The notes below the pieces were generated by a model. That model was given only the letters and a program-made list of their open reading frames with translations. It searched no databases and was not told the origin of the DNA. DNA of 5,800 nucleotides from an uncultured bacterium (GTDB lineage: Bacteria > Planctomycetota > UBA1135 > UBA2386), in the NCBI GenBank assembly GCA_938003515.1, contig CALKYL010000288.1:1-5800 (forward strand), given 5' to 3'. Position numbers and translations under genes: made by a program. Positions 1 through 5,800 of this stretch are shown in pieces. Numbering within the stretch: the stretch's first letter is position 1; every line of letters starts with the position of its first letter.

Positions 1-281
1 GCCTGGGTCTGGCCGATCCAGAGGCGCGCCAGCAACAGGCTGTGGCCGCCGACCGACTCGAGCGCGGCCACGTAGGGGAGCAGGCCCATGCCGGCGCCGC
101 CCTGGTCCTCGCCGACGCTGAGGCCGTAGACGCCGAGCTCCGCGAGCGCGTCGAACCAGTCGCGGACGAACGTGCGGTGCTCGTCGAGTTCCTGGGCCTT
201 CGGCGCGACGCTGTCGGCGACGAGCTTCTTCACCGTGTCGACGACCATCGCCTGGTCGTCGGTCAGCTGCAGGTTGTGCAT
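1..281 (-). CDS. Acyl-CoA dehydrogenase, N-terminal part (cut by left window edge)
   Basis: The first 93 residues of an FAD-dependent acyl-CoA dehydrogenase are visible; the rest lies beyond base 1. The family oxidises acyl-CoA to trans-2-enoyl-CoA and passes electrons to ETF. The protein opens MHNLQLTDDQ and continues with the all-alpha N-terminal domain. The family pattern of a short helix ending in an ELG turn followed by a Gly-rich loop is clear at residues 48-66 (ELGVYGLSVGEDQGGAGMG). The middle beta domain, FAD-contact motifs and catalytic Glu are not in view, so substrate class cannot be judged. I chose ATG at 281 because upstream codons in this frame look non-coding (several CAC, no start). 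No Shine-Dalgarno is visible before it. It lies 31 bases after the sppA stop, so it is probably the next gene of the same operon. An alternative is a start at 316 joined by a one-base frame change (see the small frame at 263-316). Confidence 0.85.
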   Translation of the reverse strand, partial: MHNLQLTDDQAMVVDTVKKLVADSVAPKAQELDEHRTFVRDWFDALAELGVYGLSVGEDQGGAGMGLLPYVAALESVGGHSLLLARLWIGQTQ

Positions 282-316
282 CGTGTGGTCGTGGAGTCTG
301 TGGGCGCGGCGGTCAT
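263..316 (-). other. 17-codon small frame linking sppA stop to the next gene
   Basis: An ATG at 316-314 overlaps the sppA TGA (315-313) as ATGA, the usual geometry of translational coupling. It opens a frame of 17 codons (MTAAPTDSTTTRCTTCS) that ends at TGA 265-263, about 16 bases inside the acyl-CoA dehydrogenase gene whose ATG is at 281. It may be chance, a coupling minicistron that lets ribosomes terminate and back up to 281, or the true N-terminus of the dehydrogenase broken by a one-base error. The Ser/Thr/Ala-rich start resembles the N-terminus of the other dehydrogenase in this operon ([11 protein letters not shown]), which also begins at an ATGA overlap. I do not claim that it makes a functional peptide. 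Confidence 0.2.
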
Positions 317-1410
317 CGGCCGCCTTGCCAGAAGTAGAGGAATCGCGGTCCCGTCGAGCCGTTGAGCAGGCGGGCGAGGGCGCCGGTCGGCGCGGGCTCT
401 GCGCGGGCGCCGAACAGCAGATCGCCGAGCCCCACGCGCCGCCGTTGTTCGACGATCGTCACCGGGTGCCCGAGGCGCGACTCGAACCACGCCAGCGCGT
501 CCTCGTGGTCGCCGGTCGCGTCGACGAGGCCGAGCTCGCGCGCCTGACTGGCCGTGTAGATGCCGCCGTTGGCCGCTCGCAGCACGCCCTCGCGATCGAG
601 CCCGGGGCGGCCGTCGACGACGACCTGCACGAACTGGTCGTACAGCTCGTCGACGATGCTCGTCAGCATCGCCCGCTCGTCGTCGGTCATCTCCCGCGTC
701 GGCGACAGCATGTCCTTGTACGGCGTGCGGCCCGACTTGATCGCGATCTGCTTGACGCCCAGCTGGTCGGCCGCCTCGGCGAAGTTCCACGCGCTCATGA
801 TGACGCCGATGCTGCCCGTGATCGTCGTGCGGCGGGCGATGATGTGCTCGGCGGCCACGCCGACGTAGTAGCCCCCGGACGCGGCCATGTCGCCGAACAG
901 CGCGAGCACGGGCTTGCCCGGGTGCTCGGCGCGGAACGCGCGGATCTGCTGGTAGATGCGGTCGGAGTCCGTGACCCCGCCGCCCGGCGAGTCGACGTAG
1001 AGCACCACGCCTTCGACGCCGTCCGCCGCGGCCTGCCGCAGCGCGCGCTTCACCTGCGAGACCGAACCGCCGGCCGCGCCCAGGATCGGGTTGACCTCCT
1101 CGGCGATCGCGCCGCGGATCGGGATCTGCAGCACCTTGTGCGCGCCGCCGCGCTCGCCCGCGACGTAGACCTCGTCGTAGACGCCGCCGTAGGGGTCGCC
1201 GCCCCAGCCGCCGCCGGCGAGGCTGCCGACGCTCAGCAGCAACAGCAGGACGTTGAGGCCGGCGGACGCCACCAGCAGGATGCCGAGGAAGATCGCGACG
1301 AAGAACGCCACGCCGCGCGACTCCCGCGGCGGCGGGGCGCCCTGCGGCGCCGGCCACTGCGGCTGCTGCGGCGGGACGCCGGGGGGTGGTTCGGGAGGCG
1401 TGTTGCTCAT
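313..1410 (-). CDS. sppA: Signal peptide peptidase SppA-type membrane serine protease (family S49)
   Basis: A 365-residue membrane-bound peptidase of the short single-domain SppA type, which in characterised members degrades cleaved signal peptides and other membrane-associated peptides outside the cytoplasm. Residues 1-30 are a Pro/Gln-rich cytoplasmic tail (PPGVPPQQPQWP), and 34-60 form one strongly hydrophobic membrane anchor followed by a Gly-rich linker. The S49 domain runs from about 90 to 300. It shows YVDSPGGGVTDSD (138-150), the nucleophile segment GDMAASGGYY with Ser178, and SGRTPYKDMLSPTREM with the probable general base Lys232. The Ser-Lys spacing of 54 is close to that of B. subtilis SppA (Ser147/Lys199). 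TGSIGVI at 198-204 is also typical. ATG at 1410 is supported by the anchor position, although the upstream ribosome site is weak (GGG only). It starts 15 bases after the acyl-CoA dehydrogenase stop. Function is assigned by family; its tie to lipid metabolism is only positional. Confidence 0.93.
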   Translation of the reverse strand: MSNTPPEPPPGVPPQQPQWPAPQGAPPPRESRGVAFFVAIFLGILLVASAGLNVLLLLLSVGSLAGGGWGGDPYGGVYDEVYVAGERGGAHKVLQIPIRGAIAEEVNPILGAAGGSVSQVKRALRQAAADGVEGVVLYVDSPGGGVTDSDRIYQQIRAFRAEHPGKPVLALFGDMAASGGYYVGVAAEHIIARRTTITGSIGVIMSAWNFAEAADQLGVKQIAIKSGRTPYKDMLSPTREMTDDERAMLTSIVDELYDQFVQVVVDGRPGLDREGVLRAANGGIYTASQARELGLVDATGDHEDALAWFESRLGHPVTIVEQRRRVGLGDLLFGARAEPAPTGALARLLNGSTGPRFLYFWQGGR

Positions 1411-1425
1411 GCTCGGGACCCGGCG

Positions 1426-2591
1426 TCAGCCAAGCAGGCCGCGGGCGACCACCAGACGCTGGACGTCGGTCGCGCCCTCGTCGGTCTCGGTGATGCGCGC
1501 ATCGCGCAGCAGCCGTTCGGCGACCGTCGCCCCGCTCGCGCCCTTCGGTCCGAGCATCGCGACGGCGGCGCGCGCCGCGCGGTTGGCGAGCCGCGACGTG
1601 CAGGACTTGGCCATCGCCGCCTCGGTGCTGCAGCGGATGCCGCGGTCGCGCAGCGTCGCCGCGCGCCAGGTCAGGAAGCGGTAGGCGTCGAGGTCCGACG
1701 CGACGTCGGCGAACGTCCACTGGTCCGGCTGCGACGCGGTCGGTCGCCCCTTCGCGTCGACCTGGCCCGCGATGTGCCCGCGCATCAGGTCGATCGCCGC
1801 GCGGGCGATGCCGAGCGCCTGCGACGCGATGCCGAGCCGACCGCCGTCGAGGGTGTCGAGCGCGATCGTGAAGCCCTGCCCTTCCTCGGAGATCAGGCAG
1901 TCGGCCGGCACCCTCACGTTCTCGAGCACGATCTCGGTCGTCGGCGAGCCGCGCAGCCCGAGCTTGCGTTCCTTCTTGCCGACCCCGACGCCCGGCCACG
2001 AACGCTCGACGACGAAGGCGGAGATGCCCTTGACCCGGTCCGGGCCGGTGCGCGCGAAGACGACGAACAGGTCCGCCTCGCTGCCGGTCGTGATCCACAG
2101 CTTCGCGCCGTTCATCACGTAGTGGTCTCCCTCCTTCTTGGCCTCGCAGCGCAGCGCAGCGGCGTCGGACCCGGAGAAGGCCTCGCTCAGGCAGTAGGCG
2201 CCGAGCCACTCGCCGGTCACGAGCTTCGGGAACCAGCGGCGCTTCTGCTCGTCGTTGCACCACTTCCCGAGCAGCGAGTTGACCAGCGAGTTGTGCACGC
2301 TGATCGTCACGCCCGTCGAGACGCACACGGCGTTGATCTCCTCGAGCATCACGCAGCTCGCGAGATTGCCCATCGCCGAGCCGCCGTAGTCCTTCGCGAC
2401 CGTGGTGCGCAGGAGACCCAGCTCGGCCGCAGCGGCGACGGCGTCGCGCGGGAACGCGGCCTCCGCGTCGTAGCGGGCGGCGTCGCCGAGGTGCTTCGCC
2501 GTGTAGTCGCGCACCTGCTCGCGGAAGCGCTCCAGCTCCGGGGACAGCTCGAAGTCGGAAACCTGGACGGCGGTCTCGGTGGCGGTGCTGC

Positions 2592-2595
<4 letters not shown>
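1426..2595 (-). CDS. Acyl-CoA dehydrogenase (short/medium-chain type, divergent C-terminus)
   Basis: A complete 389-residue FAD enzyme of the usual family length (about 380-400) that converts acyl-CoA to 2-enoyl-CoA with electrons passed to ETF. The helical N-domain spans about 15-130. The middle domain has [15 protein letters not shown] (134-148) and [15 protein letters not shown] (167-181), followed by [19 protein letters not shown] (212-230). The C-domain has [18 protein letters not shown] (250-267) and [17 protein letters not shown] (364-380). The aligned catalytic base is Glu373, matching the Glu of the common YEGT/GEGT motif. Departures from consensus are visible: WITTG rather than WITNG, EGA rather than EGT, and GPKGASG (349-355) where most relatives have an aromatic GGYGYT-like loop. 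Substrate is therefore left open. The ATG at 2595 overlaps the stop of the preceding 3-hydroxybutyryl-CoA dehydrogenase as ATGA. No Shine-Dalgarno is seen, so translation is probably coupled. Confidence 0.93.
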
Positions 2596-3467
<872 letters not shown>

Positions 3468-3475
3468 GAAGTGTG

Positions 3476-3480
3476 CCCTC
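3476..3480 (-). promoter_or_regulatory. Ribosome binding site of the 3-hydroxybutyryl-CoA dehydrogenase gene
   Basis: The minus strand reads GAGGG, then an 8-base spacer, then the ATG at 3467. It is the only good Shine-Dalgarno in this operon: the other starts either overlap the preceding stop or have only weak purine runs before them. It supports 3467 as the start. Confidence 0.7.
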
Positions 3481-3487
3481 GATTCGA

Positions 3488-4672
3488 TCAGACGCGTTCC
3501 ACGGCCATGACGACGGCGTTGCCGCCGCCGAGGCACAGCCCGGCGAGGCCGGTCGTCTTGTCGTGCCGCCGCAGCGCGTGCAGCAGCGTCACCAGCACGC
3601 GGGTGCCGGAGCAGCCGATCGGGTGGCCGAGCGCGACGGCGCCGCCGTGCACGTTCCACTTCGCGGGATCGGCCTCGAGCTGACGCTGCAGCGCGACCAT
3701 CTGCACGCTGAACGCCTCGTTCATCTCGACAAGGTCGAAGTCGCCGACGCCGCACTTCAGCAGCGCGCAGAGCTTCTTGGTCGCGACCTCCGGGGCCATC
3801 ATGACCCACTCCGGCGCGAGGCCGCCGGTCGCGTAGCCGGTGATGCGGGCCAGCGGCCGGAGGCCGTGGGCGGCGGCGAACTCCTCGTCGCAGACCACGG
3901 TCGCCGCGGCGCCGTCGTTGATCGAACTGGCGTTGCCCGCCGTCACCGTGCCGCCGTCGCGCCGGAACACCGGACGCAACTTCGCGAGCGCCTCCGCCGA
4001 CGTGTCGGCGCGCGGCCCCTCGTCGACGCGGAACGCGAGCGGGTCCGCCTTTCGCTGCGGCACCTCGACCGTGAAGATCTCGTCGGCGCAGGCGCCGGCG
4101 TCCCGCGCGGCGACCGCGCGGCGGTGGCTCTCGGCGGCGTAGGCGTCCTGCTGTTCGCGGGTGACGCCGTATTTCTCCGCGACCAGCTCGCCGGTGTTGC
4201 CCATGTGGAAGTCGTTGTAGTGGTCCCACAGGCCGTCCCAGACGATGCCGTCGAGCGCCTGGGCGTGGCCGAGCCGCGCACCGGATCGGGCCTGCGGCAG
4301 GTAGTAGGGCGTGTTGGACATCGACTCCATGCCGCCGGCGACCGCGACCTTCAGGTCGCCCGCCTTGATCGCCTGCGCGGCGAGCATGACGGTCTTGAGC
4401 CCCGAGCCGCAGACCTTGTTGATCGTCACCGCCGCGGTCGCGTCGGGGATGCCGGCGGCGCGCTGGGCTTGCCGGGCCGGGTTCTGCCCCAGACCGGCCT
4501 GCAGCACGTTGCCCATCAGGACCTCTTCGATCTGGTCGGCCGGCACGCCGCTGCGGCGCAGGGCCTCGCCCACGGCCAGACCACCGAGCTGCGGAGCGGA
4601 GAAGGGCGACAGCGCACCTTGGAACTTGCCAATGGCGGTGCGGCAGGCGCTGACGATCACGGGACGGGGCAT
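3488..4672 (-). CDS. atoB: Acetyl-CoA C-acetyltransferase (thiolase)
   Basis: A 394-residue thiolase, matching the 390-395 residues of biosynthetic-type acetoacetyl-CoA thiolases (AtoB/ThlA/PhaA). It condenses two acetyl-CoA to acetoacetyl-CoA or cleaves the product. Visible motifs are [11 protein letters not shown] (7-17), the acylated nucleophile Cys88 in [24 protein letters not shown] (113-126), HMGNTGE (156-162), NEAF (318-321), [14 protein letters not shown] with His350, and CLGGGNA with Cys380. All three catalytic residues are present. It is the first gene of the row, with dehydrogenase genes following closely. ATG at 4672 ([15 protein letters not shown]) fits the family N-terminus. An in-frame ATG at 4705 would add 11 residues ([11 protein letters not shown]) that do not look conserved. 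Neither start has a strong ribosome site. The symbol is by family type only; phaA or thlA would be equally fair, and a broader beta-ketothiolase range is possible. Confidence 0.95.
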   Translation of the reverse strand: MPRPVIVSACRTAIGKFQGALSPFSAPQLGGLAVGEALRRSGVPADQIEEVLMGNVLQAGLGQNPARQAQRAAGIPDATAAVTINKVCGSGLKTVMLAAQAIKAGDLKVAVAGGMESMSNTPYYLPQARSGARLGHAQALDGIVWDGLWDHYNDFHMGNTGELVAEKYGVTREQQDAYAAESHRRAVAARDAGACADEIFTVEVPQRKADPLAFRVDEGPRADTSAEALAKLRPVFRRDGGTVTAGNASSINDGAAATVVCDEEFAAAHGLRPLARITGYATGGLAPEWVMMAPEVATKKLCALLKCGVGDFDLVEMNEAFSVQMVALQRQLEADPAKWNVHGGAVALGHPIGCSGTRVLVTLLHALRRHDKTTGLAGLCLGGGNAVVMAVERV

Positions 4673-4787
4673 CGTTCGATTGTCGGTCGGTTCCGGGCCG
4701 ACCATCGTAACGACCACCGCCGCGGCGGCCACGCCGGAAGGCCGACCGATTCGGGCCTCGGGCGAGCGCGCCGCGAGCCGGCGAATT

Positions 4788-4815
4788 TCACGGCATCCGT
4801 TCTCACGGCATCCGT
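4788..4815 (-). repeat. Tandem 13-base direct repeat with internal dyads; candidate operator
   Basis: The 13-mer tcacggcatccgt occurs twice (4788-4800 and 4803-4815), separated by two bases. Each copy contains a perfect dyad ACGG-CAT-CCGT (4790-4800 and 4805-4815), so two palindromic half-turn sites sit 15 bases apart. They lie about 115-145 bases upstream of the thiolase start, in the 206-base gap 4673-4878 that has no gene. The arrangement is like a double binding site for a dimeric regulator, but no known consensus is matched. I cannot place a convincing promoter in the gap: a TACGAT at 4709-4704 is -10-like but has no -35 partner. Confidence 0.5.
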
Positions 4816-4850
4816 CCGCCCGGTCCAGAGCGCGCCTCGGCAGCGCGGCA

Positions 4851-4871
4851 CGGCCCGCCGAACGCGGGCCG
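4851..4871 (-). repeat. Perfect 8-bp inverted repeat with 5-base loop
   Basis: Bases cggcccgc (4851-4858) and gcgggccg (4864-4871) are exact reverse complements around a 5-base loop. On the minus strand this hairpin follows the probable tRNA terminator by only seven bases and precedes the operon's candidate operator. No T-run follows it, so it may be a backup terminator, part of a processing site, or chance in GC-rich DNA. Confidence 0.4.
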
Positions 4872-4909
4872 AAACGATGCCGCCCCTGGCTCGTCGAGCC
4901 AGGGGCGGC
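4872..4909 (-). terminator. Probable intrinsic terminator of the tRNA transcript
   Basis: A perfect 14-bp stem (4896-4909 pairing with 4879-4892) closes a 3-base loop at 4893-4895. On the minus strand it begins three bases after the tRNA CCA end and is followed by ATCGTTTC, a modest T-rich tail. Position and stem strength fit a terminator that separates the tRNA from the thiolase operon. The weak tail lowers certainty. Confidence 0.65.
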
Positions 4910-4912
4910 GGC

Positions 4913-4988
4913 TGGTGGAGTCGAGGGGAGTCGAACCCCTGACCTCTGCATTGCGAACGCAGCGCTCTACCAACTGAGCTACGACCCC
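4913..4988 (-). tRNA. tRNA-Ala, anticodon CGC
   Basis: A complete 76-base cloverleaf including an encoded CCA (4915-4913). The acceptor arm GGGGTCG/CGACTCC pairs over seven positions with a G-U at 3-70, the alanine identity element recognised by alanyl-tRNA synthetase. The D arm is GCTC-AGTTGGTA-GAGC. The anticodon arm CTGCG/TGCAG closes the loop TTCGCAA, giving CGC at 34-36, which reads GCG. The variable loop is AGGTC, and the T arm is AGGGG-TTCGACT-CCCCT. The discriminator base is A. GCG is frequent in the genes of this window, so a dedicated CGC isoacceptor makes sense. It lies 17 bases after the stop of the upstream unrecognised gene and is followed by a strong hairpin. Confidence 0.97.
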
Positions 4989-5002
4989 GTAACGGGCCGC
5001 GC

Positions 5003-5031
5003 ACGTTAGCGAGCGGGCAGGTCCGGGTAAA
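5003..5031 (-). promoter_or_regulatory. Candidate sigma-70-type promoter of the tRNA gene
   Basis: On the minus strand TTTACC (5031-5026) and TAACGT (5008-5003) are separated by exactly 17 bases. They match TTGACA at four and TATAAT at three positions. The -10 lies 14 bases before the tRNA 5' end and is followed by a GC-rich discriminator (GCGCGGCCCG), as is common at stable-RNA promoters. The -10 overlaps the TAA stop of the upstream coding region, so the promoter is embedded in that gene's end. This is inferred from spacing; read-through from upstream is the alternative. Confidence 0.35.
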
Positions 5032-5800
5032 GGGATTCGCGCGCCGTCCGCAGCACCAGCAGCCCCGGGCGGGGCGCCCCCTCGACGAAGAAGCCCGGCA
5101 CGCGCTCGCGGGCGGCGAGGAAGCGCCAGCGCGCGCTCCCGACGATCGCCCCGCCCGGGCGACCGCGCAGGTCGGTCACCCCGTGTCGGAGCACGACCGG
5201 CCCCGCGACGTTGGTTTCGACCGCGACGTGCAGTTCCCCGGCGACGACGAGGCCGCCGTCACACGAGATCGTCGCGCCGGTCGCGCCGGGCACGCCCAGG
5301 TAGACCGCGCCCCCGCCTTCGACCGGCCCCGCGAACCGCGCGCCGGTGCGCAGCACGTCGCCGGCGGACCATCCCCCCCCGCCGTCGCGATCCGCGAGCA
5401 CGACGCTCCGCTCCGGCACGGACGTCACCAGCAGGAGGCGGCCCGGGCCGACCACGTGCAGCGAACGACCGAGATACAGGTTGCCCTCGACGACGACCAC
5501 GAGGTCGCGCACCAGTTCGAGCAGCAGCGGGCGCGGACCGGGCTCGAGCCAGAGGTGGCCCGGCACGACCAGGAGCCCCGCGTCGACGTTCGCCGCCCGG
5601 TCCGGGTCGCGCTCGGCCCAGACGAAGTCGTCGAGGTCGGTTCCGGCCTCGAAGTGGCGCAGCGCGACCGCTCGGTCGCGGCGGAACCCGCGCAAGGGGC
5701 TCGCGCGCGGCGCCGCCGCCACCGCGGCGGTGTCGAGGCGCGGGAAGCGGCAGGCGTCGAGCAGGTGGCCGCTTCCGAGCGCCGCGAGCGCGTCGGGTTC
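5006..5800 (-). CDS. Unrecognised beta-rich protein, C-terminal 264 residues (start beyond right edge)
   Basis: The frame is open from base 5800 to TAA at 5008-5006. The visible 264 residues begin [24 protein letters not shown] at 5722 could start a 238-residue protein, but the 26 codons before it have the same extreme GC3 bias and read as coding, so the gene most likely begins outside the window. I do not recognise the family. From about visible residue 75 the sequence is a run of short hydrophobic strands separated by Gly, for example [40 protein letters not shown] and [20 protein letters not shown]. This looks like a right-handed beta-helix or bactofilin-like stack, which would suggest a surface, envelope or cytoskeletal role, but that is inference only. 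There is no membrane segment in the visible part. A run of eight G (5380-5373) codes for part of DGGGGW. The gene ends 17 bases before the tRNA. Confidence 0.7.
   Translation of the reverse strand, partial: EPDALAALGSGHLLDACRFPRLDTAAVAAAPRASPLRGFRRDRAVALRHFEAGTDLDDFVWAERDPDRAANVDAGLLVVPGHLWLEPGPRPLLLELVRDLVVVVEGNLYLGRSLHVVGPGRLLLVTSVPERSVVLADRDGGGGWSAGDVLRTGARFAGPVEGGGAVYLGVPGATGATISCDGGLVVAGELHVAVETNVAGPVVLRHGVTDLRGRPGGAIVGSARWRFLAARERVPGFFVEGAPRPGLLVLRTARESLYPDLPAR

Noticed and set aside
4717..4728. A 12-base palindrome (CCGCCGCGGCGG) upstream of the thiolase start
   Set aside because: It is made only of G and C and is of a kind expected by chance in this composition; nothing places it relative to a promoter.
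3473..4942. A long plus-strand frame opposite the thiolase
   Set aside because: Same mirror effect. It is antisense to a complete thiolase with all catalytic residues and even runs into the tRNA.
4913..4988. The tRNA as an integration site for a mobile element
   Set aside because: There is no integrase, no repeat of the tRNA 3' end elsewhere in the window and no shift in base composition around it.
4657..5004. Short minus-strand frame through the tRNA and the gap
   Set aside because: It crosses the tRNA and its terminator hairpin, and has no family features.

Overview
The window is very GC-rich (third codon positions are almost all G or C) and every gene I can support lies on the minus strand. 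It reads from right to left: the 3' part of an unrecognised beta-rich protein, a tRNA-Ala(CGC), a roughly 200-base gap, then a tight gene row of thiolase, 3-hydroxybutyryl-CoA dehydrogenase, acyl-CoA dehydrogenase, SppA-type membrane protease and the N-terminal part of a second acyl-CoA dehydrogenase that runs off the left edge. It is bacterial. The high GC, encoded tRNA CCA and a beta-oxidation row of this kind would fit Planctomycetota, Myxococcota or a related Gram-negative-type lineage, but nothing here fixes the phylum and that placement is a guess.

The five-gene row (about 4672 down to 1) looks like one operon: gaps are 20, -4, 15 and 31 bases. Thiolase (acetoacetyl-CoA/acetyl-CoA), 3-hydroxyacyl-CoA dehydrogenase and acyl-CoA dehydrogenase supply three of the four steps of short-chain acyl-CoA beta-oxidation, or the reverse route from acetyl-CoA towards crotonyl/butyryl-CoA. 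The enoyl-CoA hydratase step is not in the window. The sppA-type gene between the two acyl-CoA dehydrogenases is a membrane-anchored Ser/Lys peptidase with no obvious place in the pathway.

The gap 4673-4878 holds the upstream region of the operon. It has a tandem pair of identical 13-base repeats, each containing an 11-base dyad, which is the best candidate for an operator, and a hairpin. The tRNA has its own probable terminator on the left and a plausible promoter on the right that overlaps the end of the upstream coding region.

I see no CRISPR array, insertion sequence, prophage or clear defence system. Most of the window is ordinary metabolism; the items worth a second look are the tandem dyads, the unrecognised beta-rich protein with its G8 tract, the sppA placement, and the odd start region of the left-edge gene.
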